DNA of 64,000 nt from Sordaria brevicollis. Taxonomy: Eukaryota > Ascomycota > Sordariomycetes > Sordariales > Sordariaceae. Positions within the stretch are counted from its first letter, which is position 1. Every line of letters starts with the position of its first letter. The translations under genes and the position numbers were made by a program. Location: positions 4,278,001 to 4,342,000 of the forward strand of contig JAUTDP010000003.1 in the NCBI GenBank assembly GCA_033439795.1. Direction: 5' to 3'. The notes under the pieces were generated by a model. It worked only from the letters and a program-made list of their open reading frames with translations. It was not told where the DNA came from and did not search any database. This document shows positions 1 through 11,845 of this stretch, one piece after another.

Positions 1-1962
1 GATATCTCTTGTTCCGCCAACCGCATGGCCATCCTTGATGTTGACGCAACTGCGACCTTCAAGTCCTCACCCAGTGTGCATCTGACAGATAGCCAATGAG
101 ATGCTCCAATCGCTCGGTGTAAAGGGATGGCTGCTGGGTGCTTGCTGCATGGGAGATGTCGCAAGCTGTGTTCATGCTACCTAGGTGCATCAGGAACAAT
201 GAAGTGGAAGGCAGGAAGGTCCCGAAGCTGCGGCTAGGGGCATGGCTTTGTTCCATTGCTGTCAGTTGCTGAGCGAGGTGCTAAGATGACCGGCGATAAC
301 TGGAGCAGCAGATGAGACTGGAAAGAGAAAGAGATAAGACGACAGGAAGCAAGACAGAGGCACCGCAACGAGGGAAGGAAGAAGGGAAACACAAGATTGT
401 CCGAATTAGACGCGGAAGATACGGCCAAGGTCGGGTGCAAGTGCAATGGCGTGCAATCCCATGGCGGGCAGGCGGGGTAAATCATAAACGTCCTGTTTCA
501 AAGCAAGGAACGAGGGAGTGGAAACCGGAAGGAGGCCTGCTCTGGGGAGCTGGGGGACGCTAGGCGGTTCCGGTTTGTGGGAGTAAGAAGTCTCTCAAAG
601 CTCTTATCCCAGCTCTTAACTCAAGGCTGAGCCATTCAGTTACGGCCAAGACTACCTATATGCAAGGAGAACCGGACGAGGATTCATGATGGCTTGGATC
701 TTGGAGAGCAAGTGAACCATGGGCGGCATCCTCTGAGGCTCTCAACCGTGGCTCTCTCCCTTCCAGGGAGTTCATCGGATCGGTCCTCCCCTTCCTCCTC
801 CTCCTCCTCCTGAGACATTCTTTGCCCTTGGGTTCGTCCGTCACAATTCCACGAATATCCTGGCGCTGGAAACCGAAGACTGCTTACCGTGCTGTGCTTC
901 CACTTATCGTCCTCTCTGCTGGGACCCGGACTCGGACGACTCAGGCCGGAGCAAGTCGACGGGAGACCTGAAGAGTGGAGCCTTGTGTGTGGGGCGCATC
1001 GGGATCTGACACTAAAAGCGGGCGTTGCTCTGGATACGACGAGAAACAGGCGCCAAACAGCCGCACGCCCAGGCCGTCCCTCGTCCGTGCTCTGCCCGTC
1101 GCAAACACTGCACTTTGGAAAATCCGCCAGTGGAGTGGGCTGAGTGGTTGGTGGTTGGTGGTTGGTGTTTTTAAAGGATCAGGATCCTGTCAAGTAATAC
1201 CTCTGTTATGTACACCCATCACCACCTACGTACGTACCTGAAAAGTACCTGAAGAGTCTCAGCTTCGAACCTGTATTCTAGAGCAAAAAAAGGTTGTATC
1301 TTGGACGGGCAAGAACGGCTCGCATAGTCACAAGAAAGAGGGGACGGACGGGACTCGGCCACAGTCCGTCATTTCCTCAACTTCACTTGTTCCTTCCACT
1401 TCCTGGGACTATTCATCACCTTGAGTTGTCACTTCACCACCACTTCCTTCCTTCTTTCCGTCCGCTGTCCCTTCTCCCTTCCTTCCCACTTTCTTTCTTC
1501 TCTCATCACCTCGTCCTCACCCACCATCGCTTTGTGCGCATTCCTTTTTGCTTCTTCCTTGCGACCTCATCCACCGTCGCTTGTTCTTCCTTTCCTCGGC
1601 ACCTTCATGGAATGTTTGTGAGCCTCTTGATTTGAGCGCATCGCATATCCTTTTTCGCGACCTACACGACTGCTGCCGTGGAATCTCCCGTCGACTCGAC
1701 TCGCCTTGTAGTTCTAGGCCTCACAGCTGCAGACCATAAGCAAGTCCCAGCTGCACGTCATATTTCGCCCATACTTTAGGCCTCTTGCTGCAGCCAAATA
1801 TTACGGTACCTTTTCGGCACGCCCCGCGCCTGAACTAGCGACCAGGTCCTGCCCGACACGACGCTCCACGACGACGACGGCTTCACCGTCGTTGATCAAC
1901 ACTATACTCACCGTACCGCCCACATTCGTTATAACATATCCGAGAGTAAACATCCGCCCAAC
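1..1962. other. Intergenic region and leader upstream of ase1
   Basis: No gene is firmly supported here. A short minus-strand frame at 59-256 begins with ATG and could be the first exon of a gene running off the left edge: its end carries GGTGAGG, which could be a splice donor. There is no recognisable domain, so this stays a guess. From about 1380 to 1960 the + strand is strongly pyrimidine-rich, as is usual for Neurospora leaders just upstream of the start codon at 1963. The remaining small frames look like chance. Confidence 0.5.
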
Positions 1963-4485
1963 ATGGATACCAGCTACCTGGCGCAACAGGTCAACAGCAT
2001 CATTGGCCAGTTGCATGGACTATTCGACGAAATCGGTGTTGCCCACAATGATCGCGAGCACAGAGAAGCCGAGGTGAGCATATGACCGACAGAGGCTTCA
2101 AATGCGCACAAGGCGCGGCGAGCATTGGCTAACCCGTTTGTCGCAATAGCTCTTTGCAGCTCTCTCTGAGGCACTACAGAACCAAGTGCGCCGTGTAACA
2201 AACGAGAAGCAGGAGATGATTGAGGAGGCACAGAGGATAATCACAACAATCCGACAAATGGAGGTGGCCATGGATGACACCAAGAAGGCCCGCCTGTCCC
2301 TTCAAGACGATGGGCTCAAGGTCACATACCCACTGATCCAGTGTATCGAGGGTCTCCAAGAAAAGCACAACCAGGTCGCCAGGGCGCACAGAGAGCGATA
2401 CGAGGAGATCAAGAGTACGTTTTTCACCAGCTCGTCGCATAGGACTTTTCAACTTGTACTGACAGCATGACAGAACTTGCGCAAGCACTTGAATCGTATT
2501 CGCTACACCTGGAACCAGGCTTCGTCAAGCTCGAACTGCCACCCACAGGACCAGACCAACCGGTATCGACAACTTTCGACCTGACCGACTCATATGTGCA
2601 GAAGCTAGACGAAGAGTTCACCAGAGTCTTCGAGGAGTACACTCGACGAGTCGCAGCCGTAAAGTCTGTCGCAGAAGAGATCATTCAGCTATGGGCTGAG
2701 CTTGGGACACCGCAGGCGCAAACGGATGGTGCTATAGTAAAGTACTACCGGGATGCGCCAGAACAGCTGGGTCTTCACCAAGTAGACATCGAACGACTCC
2801 GAGCCAAAAAGGACAAGCTGGCCGACGAGAAGCAGAACCGCGAAAATCGATTGGCCAGTCTCAAGGCAACAGTTGGAGAACTCTGGGAAAAGCTCGGGGT
2901 GGACGAGAGTGCGCGCAAGGCCTTCCTTAACAGCAACCGCGGCTGCGGTATGCGCCAAATCAACGAGTTTGAGGATGAGCTGTCGCGCTTGAACGAGCTC
3001 AAACGCCAGAACATGCACATCTTCATTGAGGATGCTCGCGTCAAGCTTCAAGGGCTGTGGGACGCTCTGTACTACTCCGAGGACGAGATGCTTGAGTTCA
3101 CCCCAGCCTTCTCAGATGTTTACAGTGACGCTCTGTTGGAGGCCCACGAGCGCGAAATCGCTCGCCTAGAGACCTTGAAAGAGCAGAGAGCTCCCTTGCT
3201 GTCTCTCATTGACAAGTACAAGAGCCTTGTTGCTGATCGCGAGGAACTGGCAGCTTCTAGCCAAGATGCCTCGCGCTTGTTGATGAAGGGACAAAAGGGT
3301 GAGAGACGCGATCCCGGAAAGCTTCTTCGGGAGGAGAAGATGAGGAAGCGTATTGCAAAGGAGCTGCCCAAGGTCACGGTGGATCTCCGCAAGACTTTGG
3401 AGCAGTGGGAAGAGGAATATGGCCGACCATTTCTGGTCCAGGGAGAACGGTTCCTCGATCAGATCGAGGAAGAAGACCCCAAGGCCGGGCTCGGAACAAG
3501 CAGACCCAAGACGCCTGGAGTATCTGCTTCCGCGGCCAAGCCTAGAGAAAGGGCAGCCACACTGAGCCGTGCTAACAGTGCCCACGCATTGAGGGGACAG
3601 CCACCAAAGAGCCCCGTAAAGACACCAAGTGCTAGCACCACGGCACTTCCGGCAAGGAGCGCAACTGTGAACGGGAAGGCCGGTAGCCCAACTCGTCTCC
3701 CTGCTCGAGCGCCCCTTTCCAACCTCGCGTTTATGAACACCGCTCCTGTTGACCGCGTTACTGGTCGGCCGGATTCGAGGGCCGATGCGACCGGGACGCT
3801 CCGCGGCGCTCCATTGTTGAGAGCTCCGCCGCCCAAGATGCGTTCCCTCCTCCCGGCTCCGGATCTTGAGAAGCCAAACAACCCTTACAATGGTACTAAT
3901 CTTAGGTCGAGCATCACCCTTGTTCGGGAAGTTGAGGCGGAAGAGATGTACGAGGATAGGGGCTCATCCAGGGGCTCTACCAGGCCTGGCCATTCTAACT
4001 CTATCTCGTCACACACTTCGCGCACTTCACATTCCTCTTTGACTTCATACACAGCATCACAGTCATCATTCAAACAGCTGCCACAGGCACCACCTCCTCC
4101 AGTGCGCCAGATCTCAGATCGCGAATCTGCAGGCTCGGCAGTGTCGGAGTCGGAGAACTGGCAGACGTACGAGAACGGCTCGGATCTGGAGGAAGAGGCT
4201 GGGAGCCTATACCTGCATAAGGTGCGGGGGGCTCGCAGTCTGGGAGGATTCAGACGGTCGACGCCGGATGATTCACGGCCTCAGTCGCATGCTAGCCACC
4301 ATAGCCAGTCAACACATGGTTTTGGACAGCTTCAGCAGGCGGCACAAATACGAGCGATGAAGCAGAGCGGACTCCAACCGCCGGCGCATGCAGGCCGTGT
4401 CGCCTTGGTGGATGCGGATGGGGATAGGATTATGGGTGGGCAAAGCGAGTGGGCTGATGAGGATGGGTATTCTCATTACCACTGA
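1963..4485 (+). CDS. ase1: ASE1/PRC1/MAP65-family microtubule bundling protein
   Basis: Three exons: 1963-2073, 2150-2414 and 2474-4485, giving about 795 residues. The 76- and 59-nt introns have GTGAGC/GTACGT donors and TAG/CAG acceptors, and the first has a GGCTAAC branch site; all phases fit. The first 500 or so residues are almost entirely coiled coil. Residues about 410-465 carry the MAP65 signature: a basic KRIAKELPKV helix, then WEEEYGRPFLVQGERFL. The tail is Ser/Pro/Arg-rich and disordered, as expected for a CDK-regulated region. The family crosslinks antiparallel microtubules in the anaphase spindle midzone. The ATG at 1963 was chosen because it opens directly into the conserved N-terminal helix and follows a pyrimidine-rich leader. 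Family assignment is strong; regulation of the tail is inferred. Confidence 0.92.
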
Positions 4486-4944
4486 GTATTATAGGGATTG
4501 GGGTATGGCGCGGACAGGCTAGGTCGGTTTGGATGGATCCTCTGTTTCTTTTCATTATTTTCTGGTGTTTCAATTCCCATTCTGTTTTACATTTTCATTT
4601 TTGTTCTTCACAAGGTTCTTGCTTTCTTCTTCTTCTCTTCTCTTGTCTCATTTTACCTTTTGCTGCATTTACCTGGGTTTTTGTCATTTCGGAGCGGATG
4701 GTGGGATCAAGTATGGATCAAAAAGGCGGTTTTCAGCCAGCACATAGCATGCCATGTACAGACGGTAGCATGAAGTGATGAGTGAAAGGAAAATGAAGGC
4801 GTTCAAGGGATTCATCTCTGGCATTGTTGTTTATCCAATTGCCCATATATCGGAAAAGTATTCGTCCTGTTTGTCGCTTCATCCGATAATTTTTTTTGCG
4901 CGTGGCTATGTGAAGTCTTCGTCTTGATTTGATTTTCAACAACT
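4486..4944. other. 3' flank of ase1
   Basis: T-rich trailer of the microtubule bundler gene leading into the tRNA. The small frames over 4498-4942 are low-complexity Phe/Ser/Leu translations of this trailer. I see no gene in it. Confidence 0.6.
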
Positions 4945-5026
4945 GGCGTGGTGGCAGAGTGGTCTAATGCGCAAGACTAGAAATCTTGTTCCTTCGGGAG
5001 CGTCTGTTCGAATCAGGCCCACGTCG
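4945..5026 (+). tRNA. tRNA-Ser, anticodon AGA
   Basis: An 82-nt class II tRNA that folds by eye. Acceptor stem: GGCGTGG (4945-4951) against CCACGTC (5019-5025) with one G-T pair and discriminator G at 5026. Anticodon arm: CAAGA and TCTTG around the loop CTAGAAA, giving anticodon AGA, read as IGA for UCU and UCC. The long variable arm (TTCCTTCGGGAGC region) is the serine hallmark. T-arm: GTCTG-TTCGAAT-CAGGC. No intron is present. T-runs follow for RNA polymerase III termination. Confidence 0.95.
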
Positions 5027-5048
5027 CACGATGACCATCAAAAACTTC

Positions 5049-5063
5049 TTTTTTCACTTTTTT
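5049..5063 (+). terminator. Pol III T-run terminator of tRNA-Ser
   Basis: Two runs of six T (5049-5054 and 5058-5063) start 23 nt after the tRNA 3' end. This is the expected RNA polymerase III termination signal. Confidence 0.8.
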
Positions 5064-6117
5064 ATATTTTACTCTCCTTTTGGTGATGTCGGTGCTTGGA
5101 CCTCCATACTGTGTAGGGCGTAGCGTAGCGGGCTTCATCGCTGCTGCCTCTCTGCCCTGTGCGCGGCTATGCAGGGGCACCCCACTGGATTGGGTCCCAG
5201 AGGGGCACTGTTACATCAGACGGACCCTACTGAAACCCGCCTGGCCCGTAGCGGATTGTGCCCCTGATAACTTTGACACCTGATGACCTTCCATCCGAAC
5301 CGTACCTCGACGTCTTTTTGGGTGGAAAGACCACTCGTGACGATACTATTCGTACCTCTAGACATCAGACCGAATCATGCCCCTGGTAAAGGTGTCAGAG
5401 ATGACAAAGATGTGTCTTTGGTGTGGTTGGGTTCAAAAACTTCCTCTTGAAATGGTGAGATGTCTCTACCAGTGATGGCCAGTTGGTTTCTTATCTACAA
5501 AAGGAAGAAAGAACAACAAAAAGCAGTTTCTCGAATAAGAAATTGAAGTGACTGAAAGCTGAAGTGGAAAGTGCCAACAAACCTGTGCCTGCCAATCATC
5601 GAGGATTTCCTCCAAGGGCACCACGCTCTCTGGAGCCTCTTTTACGGAACTCCTTGCTGTTGCATGTTGTCATCCATCTCTCAGCTCACCACTCGTCCGT
5701 CGTCACTCAGCTGCACGTCAAAATTGTCCGAGTTTCCACTTCCGACCGACTTGGACCGGCCGGGGTCCCGAACAAACGAACGAACGTTACGGGGCTAAAC
5801 AATCGCTTAACGAACCTAGAACTCCATCACAAACTCCATTACTTGTATCTATCTATGTTCTCCTATGTTATTTATTCGGGGATAATGTCCAGGTAAAAAC
5901 GGGAAGAGACAAGAGACCCACGTTGACCAAACGCCAGACCGCAGATCCAGTTCCGGGCGGGTTCTGCTACTTTCTGCTTTTGGCACTTTGTTTGCTGCTA
6001 TTCCGTGGAGGGGAAGGGGATCCAACGTCTCCAACGATTCCGTCCTCCAGCAACAAGTGTGGAAGTTTATAGACTCCCGCTGTTAACAGCAACAATAGCA
6101 ACATCCATATCAACTTC
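5064..6117. other. Intergenic region and leader of irs-4
   Basis: About 1 kb between the tRNA and the IRS4-like gene. Small frames at 5080-5283 and 5564-5896 show no recognisable domain and no plausible splice partners. The last 100 nt are AAC-rich leader just before the ATG at 6118. Confidence 0.5.
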
Positions 6118-9018
6118 ATGCCCGCCTCAGTAGCTTCCAGCGATGGCCGTGGTCCAGCCAGCTCAACATCGTCCCTGACAGGGGCATCTGCGAATCCCGC
6201 TACTTCCGGTCTTGCTGCAGCCCTCAAGGGCGCAACACTGGCTTTTCAACACCAGCAAAAGACAACGGCAGCGGCGGCTAAAGGCAGCGAACACCATACC
6301 ACCGTTCCACGGACTACTCTTGGGGGTTCATCACGGGCACTGACCCCAGGGACAACACCCGTCTCGGCAGCAACCTCTAGGACAGTTGGCGGCACCAATG
6401 GGGCATTCCTGGCGGCCAACATTGCTGCTAGGGAACACTCACCACCAACAGCAACTTCAACCGCGTCTAAGAAAGAAGCATCACGGGTGGCTACCACGGC
6501 GTCATCATCAAACCATTCAAGTGTTGGATCATCAGGCAGGACGAACAGGCAGGAACAGGCGAATGGCCAGGCCACCAACAGCGGGAGCTCGCAACGAGCG
6601 CAACATGTCGAAACTCGGTCAGAAAACGATCATGCGCCAAGCAAACGACCAAAGATGCACTCGAGGAGGCCATCCCTAGCTTCAGTGTCGACTCAAGCAA
6701 CCGGCAACGTCAACTCTCATCCACCTACTCCTACCACCTCTACGCCAAGGTCTGGCCCTGAACCCAAGGCGGCTTCGTGGATCGCCGCAACGCTGGCCGC
6801 CAGTAGGTCTGGTACGCCATCACCAAGCCCCTCGATGAGCTCGATGAATCAGCAAACAAACCCGGCTCTTTCTCAGCAGCATGTCAGATCAGGGGGCCGA
6901 ACACGCAGTTCAAGTGTAGCTACCTCTACCCTTGATGCACCCTCTCCTCCGGCTGTTGAATCTCATCATCCAGATACAGCATCAATCCCTATCTTTGACG
7001 GTAAGCACGAAGAGGCGGAACCTGTCAAGAAGAAGAAGAAAAAGAAGTCGCCTCCGGTGTCCAGGGCGGAATATCACCAGACGATAACATCGCCATCACC
7101 CACACCATCGGAGAGCCATAGCATGGAAAGACGGTCTGGAACTGGTGGAGAGTCAGCTGCTCTTGTACCAGGGAAGACGAAGCTTGCTCCAAAACCGAAA
7201 CCTAAGCCAAGAAGGATGTCACTCAGCACCGTGGGATCGATAGCAAGCGCACCTGGAACCATGGAACGGGAGGGAGAGTCTAGTATCATTCAGGGACAAA
7301 GTGAGACACGGTACCATAATGAAGGTGTCCGCGGGAAAGCTAGCAGTGAGGGAAGAACTCAAACTACGGGAACGGGAGCAAAGGATATACAAGCATCCGT
7401 GGGAACGAGTGGGCGAGAGAGACAGCAGAAGACATCTCCTCCTGCAACGCCCCGAAGCGTGCAGTCGAAGCAAGGGGTAGAAGCAGAAGTTCCTACGAAA
7501 AACAAACGACCATCAACGCCTCCTGTTCCCCAACAACAACAACAACATGTTCAGATATCCGAGACAAAAATTGTTTCCCCACAGCCTAGAAGAGTGGTCT
7601 CGACACCGCGCCTTGAATCTTCTCCGGCAGCTCTACCAAAACCATCAAAGTCCGTTACCAGCCCGAGACTTGACAACAACAGCAACAACAAGCCAACCAT
7701 CAGGAAAAGTTCTCGGGTTGTCTCATCGAGCATGGACCAGCAGGGACAGTCTCAGACAACCCGACAAAGCGTTGCTGCTGAGACAGTCAGTCTCGGGGAC
7801 CGCCGTTTGTCTCAAAACTCTACCTCGTCCGACGAAACTTTTGTCTCAGCCTCTTCTAGTCCATCTCCACGACCTCAGTCACCGGTCGCCGCGGCCAAGG
7901 TAGAACCGGAGAGGGAGCGGGCACCAACTCGCCCTCGACTAGACAGGACCAATACTGGCACCACCTCATCCAGGGCGGCGTCCCGGGTGGGCACCCCGGC
8001 GTCTGTGCGATCTCCGGTATCACAAACGCCGAGCAGACCATCGCCGATCTTGCGTCCGGAGACCGGTCTACACAGTTACAGCACCGGAGCCAGCCCAACT
8101 CCCGAAATGAGCCTCGACTCCCTTACCAACGCCATGATAGCCAGTAACCTCGCCTCATCCCGTCTCGCAGCGTTAACTCAGTCATCATCCCTTGACTCAC
8201 CTCCACCCATCCCACCTCCCCGTCGCAGCCGTCATCACCACCACCATCCCCACCTCCGACACCACACCCAAAGTCCCCCGCACGCTAGCCCTCTGATCCC
8301 CCAACGCACAGCCGACAATCATCACTCCCAATCCCAACCAACAAGCCTCCTCAAAACCCTCCGCGCCCCGCGCTCCTTATCAGACGATGAAGACCTCCGC
8401 CTTCGTCGCCACAAGAAGCACCTAGGCGTCGGAATACCCTCCAACAAGAAAAAGCACGCCCACAACGAAGGTGCCCGCCGGCGCTGGCGCGACGAAATGA
8501 CGTTGCGTCAGCGCAAGCGGTACGAGGCGGTGTGGGCGAGCAACCGCGGTTTGTTTCTCCGACCGGATTTTGCTTTTGAACACCCGGACAATTGGCACCC
8601 TCCTACCCCTCCCGATGGTGAGCCATCGGAGGAGATAAGGCAGGTAGACCTCGCCCGCGCGTGGGACGGTCCCGAGGCGGACTTGGTGGTTAACATAGTC
8701 GTCCGCGATATTTGGTCCCGCAGCCGCTTGCCCGTGGACGAGCTAGCGGAGGTTTGGGACCTGGTTGACCGGAAAAAAACAGGGGCGCTGGATAAGCAGG
8801 AGTTTGTGGTGGGGATGTGGTTGATTGATCAACGATTGAAGGGGAGGAAGATACCGACGGTTGTGGGAGAGGGGGTGTGGGAAAGTGCGAGGGATAGGGT
8901 GGTTAGTGTTAATGTGAAGGCGCCAAAGTCTAAACATGGTCATGGACATGGTCATCATCATCATCATGGGCATCATGTGAAGGGAAGGGGGAAGGGGCAT
9001 GTAAAGGGGGTGTTCTAG
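6118..9018 (+). CDS. irs-4: IRS4-like EH-domain protein
   Basis: A single-exon gene of 966 residues. Most of the chain is a disordered Ser/Thr/Pro/Ala-rich region with a lysine block (VKKKKKKKS, about residue 305), short Pro-rich stretches and a run of five Gln. The C-terminal 150 residues (from about nt 8500) form an EH domain of the EF-hand fold: DLARAWDGPEADLVVNIVVR, then LPVDELAEVWDLVDRKKTGALDKQEFVVGMWLI read in two parts, with the LAEVWDL helix, the DRKKTGALDKQEF loop and the exit helix. The very end is His/Gly-rich. This long disordered N-terminus plus single C-terminal EH domain is the architecture of yeast Irs4/Tax4. Those proteins regulate phosphoinositide levels and, indirectly, rDNA silencing, autophagy and wall integrity. 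Function here is by family. Confidence 0.88.
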   Translation: MPASVASSDGRGPASSTSSLTGASANPATSGLAAALKGATLAFQHQQKTTAAAAKGSEHHTTVPRTTLGGSSRALTPGTTPVSAATSRTVGGTNGAFLAANIAAREHSPPTATSTASKKEASRVATTASSSNHSSVGSSGRTNRQEQANGQATNSGSSQRAQHVETRSENDHAPSKRPKMHSRRPSLASVSTQATGNVNSHPPTPTTSTPRSGPEPKAASWIAATLAASRSGTPSPSPSMSSMNQQTNPALSQQHVRSGGRTRSSSVATSTLDAPSPPAVESHHPDTASIPIFDGKHEEAEPVKKKKKKKSPPVSRAEYHQTITSPSPTPSESHSMERRSGTGGESAALVPGKTKLAPKPKPKPRRMSLSTVGSIASAPGTMEREGESSIIQGQSETRYHNEGVRGKASSEGRTQTTGTGAKDIQASVGTSGRERQQKTSPPATPRSVQSKQGVEAEVPTKNKRPSTPPVPQQQQQHVQISETKIVSPQPRRVVSTPRLESSPAALPKPSKSVTSPRLDNNSNNKPTIRKSSRVVSSSMDQQGQSQTTRQSVAAETVSLGDRRLSQNSTSSDETFVSASSSPSPRPQSPVAAAKVEPERERAPTRPRLDRTNTGTTSSRAASRVGTPASVRSPVSQTPSRPSPILRPETGLHSYSTGASPTPEMSLDSLTNAMIASNLASSRLAALTQSSSLDSPPPIPPPRRSRHHHHHPHLRHHTQSPPHASPLIPQRTADNHHSQSQPTSLLKTLRAPRSLSDDEDLRLRRHKKHLGVGIPSNKKKHAHNEGARRRWRDEMTLRQRKRYEAVWASNRGLFLRPDFAFEHPDNWHPPTPPDGEPSEEIRQVDLARAWDGPEADLVVNIVVRDIWSRSRLPVDELAEVWDLVDRKKTGALDKQEFVVGMWLIDQRLKGRKIPTVVGEGVWESARDRVVSVNVKAPKSKHGHGHGHHHHHGHHVKGRGKGHVKGVF

Positions 9019-9683
9019 GAAGATTATTTTGGGGGAATGGGAGAGGGGCCCGGGCCTGCTGCTTGGATGTAAATGGGAAAGCAAAGCATTGTGAGCGCGT
9101 GAGAAGAAAGGGAAGCGTTGTGTTTGGCCTCTTCGGGCTGGGTATAGAACTGAACTGGACTGGACTGGATGGAGATATAGAATAGATTATTATTTAATAC
9201 ATATTCATTAGCATCTTAACCTATGGGGATGAGGGGAGCAGCAAGGGGGAAGGCGAGAAGGAAGATCTTGACAAGCAAGTACTCACGTCTAGTATATGTT
9301 CCATGACGATTTTGCAACTCCTTGAATCCAGAATGCAAACGTGGGAAACTTGATACCTTCGGGTCCCTGGAGGTGAGGAGACGGTATACAAAAGACTGGT
9401 CTTATAAGATTTCAACAAGAACGAAGAATAGAAACCCAAATGTCATAAGTATCTGCTAGAAAGTAAAAAAAAAAAAAAACATGGTCGTCATGAAACCAAC
9501 AAACTACCAACACGCCTGCCTCATCCTTCTGTATATATATATATAAAACTGTCATATATCTTCACACCCCCTTCTTTCTGTTAACTTTTATGCTCCTCTC
9601 ATCAGTCACGTCACTTATCCAAACCCAGCCTGCAATACCTCAAAACACACTTTTCCTTCGACCAGCATCCCTCAAATTCACAT
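9019..9683. other. 3' trailers between convergent genes
   Basis: Tail-to-tail gap between irs-4 (+) and the PEX11-like gene (-). It contains a run of 15 A at 9465-9479 and an alternating TA tract at 9532-9545. No coding sequence is seen. Confidence 0.6.
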
Positions 9684-10676
9684 TCAAGCAGTAGAAGCCC
9701 ACAACTCCCTCATCTGCACCAACCCCGGAATACTTCCCAGCAATCCCACCACCATCTCGCTCACCATTCCCTTCTCACTACTCCAGTGCACCGTCAACGG
9801 CGCCCACGCCAAGTTCTTCGCCAGGTTGCCCCTCCAGCTCTCGTCCTTCCTCTTCTCCTTGGGCTCCAGCGCCAACAGCCTTCCAATTTCAATACCCACA
9901 TACGCCGCCCAGAACCTGGCGCTCCACAGATACGCCTTACCAATCCTCGCGGGCTCCCACCCCAGAACGCCTTTGGACGAGAGGTAAGCGCCGTTTTCGA
10001 GAACCTGCAGCGCCACGCACAGGGTGAATTGCACGAGGGAGATGGTCGTTTCGGCCGTTGTGGGGAGGGACTGCTGCTGATGCTGCTCCTTTTCGCTGAC
10101 GGTAGAGGGGTTGCGCTTTGCGCGCCATACGGCAACAGCCTTGCCCAAAACACCCTTACCCCAAAAATACATCCCCACCAGCGCCCAAAGACGGGTCATG
10201 GTGCGCGCCTCCGACAGCAAGGTAGAAAGAGCGTTGAGGCGCTTGGCGTGGACGAGAGCCTTCGCAGCGGCCGGAGCAACGGCGGCGGCGGTCTTGGGGT
10301 CGACGACTACCGCGGTGGTGGCGCCGGCGGGAACGGAGCCGGCGATGACGGAGAGCCATTCGCGCAGGGAACGTTGGAGGATGGAGCGCGAGAGGACGCC
10401 GAGGATGGAGGCGGAGAATTTGGAGGTGTAGCAGAGCAAAAGCAAAACGGTGTCGATGCCGGTGGGGGTGGAGAGACACTTGTTGAGGCGGGCGAGGAAG
10501 GCGTCGGAGGCGTAGAGGGCTTTGGTGAGGGCCGCGGGGGAGGGCTTCTTGGGTTTGTCGACAGAGGAGGAGGAGGTGATGGGCTCGAGAGCGGCGGCGG
10601 CGGAGGGAGGAGGGATGGGGTCGCCGGAGGGAAGGTCGGCGACGGGCACGGCGGCGGAGGCCTCGATTTCGGACAT
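9684..10676 (-). CDS. pex11: PEX11-family peroxisomal membrane protein
   Basis: Intronless, 330 residues. The first 45 or so residues are Ala/Pro/Ser-rich. Then follows the PEX11-type amphipathic start, with DAFLARLNKCLSTPTGIDTV and the helix LLLLCYTSKFSASILGVLS. Further on are a mid-chain region with LNALSTLLSEARTMTRLWAL and a C-terminal helical segment near LLGSIPGLVQM. Family members insert into the peroxisomal membrane, tubulate it and drive peroxisome proliferation. The divergent sequence and 330-residue length suit the PEX11C-like subgroup of filamentous fungi, but I cannot fix the subgroup. The start was chosen because it is the first ATG of the frame and precedes the variable N-terminus. 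The gene is GC-rich, so long antisense frames overlap it; those are shadows. Confidence 0.75.
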   Translation of the reverse strand: MSEIEASAAVPVADLPSGDPIPPPSAAAALEPITSSSSVDKPKKPSPAALTKALYASDAFLARLNKCLSTPTGIDTVLLLLCYTSKFSASILGVLSRSILQRSLREWLSVIAGSVPAGATTAVVVDPKTAAAVAPAAAKALVHAKRLNALSTLLSEARTMTRLWALVGMYFWGKGVLGKAVAVWRAKRNPSTVSEKEQHQQQSLPTTAETTISLVQFTLCVALQVLENGAYLSSKGVLGWEPARIGKAYLWSARFWAAYVGIEIGRLLALEPKEKRKDESWRGNLAKNLAWAPLTVHWSSEKGMVSEMVVGLLGSIPGLVQMRELWASTA

Positions 10677-11845
10677 TATGATTATGGTTTGGGTTGTTGT
10701 TGTGGGTAGTGAAAGTTGGTGTTGTCGAGACGGGAGATGTCGAGATGTGGTTGTTAAGTTGTAGTAAGAGATACCGCGGTTGAATTGGAAAAAGAGAAGA
10801 TCGGATGGAAACCACTCGGTTAACGGGAAGCTCCCACGTGTATAGGTGCTACTAGAATGCGGAGAAATTGGGTAATGGGGTAACAGAAATGTCCCTCAAC
10901 AAAAAGTTCATGAGTTTCTGTTTCCCAAGACTCCAAGAACTCGAGACCTGGACCCAAGAATGGATAAAAGGCAACATGAAATGGTATGATGGTCTGGGAT
11001 CGGTGGTCGATGTGCCGATGCTCGGTCCGCAAGATGTGGGGAGCTACAGCAGCCTACAGCAACTAGTTAAAGTTGTCAAGACTCAAGAGGGGACGAAGGG
11101 GGAGAAACGAAGAGAGGGGAATGTCGTGCTCCCTATTTCTCCAATACTGTATTGTTTGGACGGGAGTTCTCCAACAACCGGTTCACCACGTTTTCCGTCT
11201 TTATTTGATGAAGCAGATAATCTTACGGTTAAACAGGTCCTTACTCATGTCCATCCATACCTCGATTTCTGCGTCAAGCCAGCGCGGCGGCTTACCCAGA
11301 CACCATTGAGTCCGCATGGCCATCACCAAAACACGTTCCATTTCCCCAGATTGCTCTCATCAGTTTCACCACTGTTTCCACGCGGTGCGCACACAGTTAT
11401 CTGATCTTTTTGTTTTATGCCTCGGCCCATCCGCGGGGCAGTGTGGAGGTTCTCCGGAACCCCTGTTCCTGTCAGTGGATGGCACTTGTAGGGATGACGG
11501 CCGTAGAAGTGCAGCCGATACGGGTGGAAGTGGTGCAGCTGGCGGCGATGCCGTCAATGAACCGGCAGCTGGCAGGTTGTTGACGGACTCCCAGAGTTGC
11601 TACCATAGACACGACCTTCATGACGAGGACAACCAGCCACTTTGCTATTCTTCCAAGGTGTAGCTTTTCCGTTATTCTTACGGCTCAAATAGTAGTCGAT
11701 ACATTTCTCTTACTTCCTAAAATTCCTTAAAAATGAGAAGAAAGTAATCCGTTACACATTACTAGCATTGTAAACAACACCGGATGTTCCCTATCCTCCA
11801 CTGGACCCCGAGTCGATAGCCATTCATGAAACTCAATACTCCCAT
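10677..11845. other. Intergenic region between pex11 and a GPI-protein gene
   Basis: About 1.2 kb. The pex11 leader lies next to 10677. Frames at 10868-11404 and 11316-11663 (+) and a short minus frame near 11470-11610 are open but have no domain, and their length is within chance. No RNA gene is seen. Confidence 0.45.

Noticed and set aside
9786..10709. 307-codon + strand frame
   Set aside because: Antisense shadow of the PEX11-like gene in GC-rich codons; Gly/Glu low-complexity translation with no domain.
10156..10815. 219-codon minus-strand frame
   Set aside because: Out-of-frame shadow over the same gene; Arg/His/Pro-rich composition typical of a shifted frame.
11470..11610. Short minus-strand frame with several Cys, as a secreted peptide gene
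   Set aside because: No convincing signal peptide and a short open length; could be chance.
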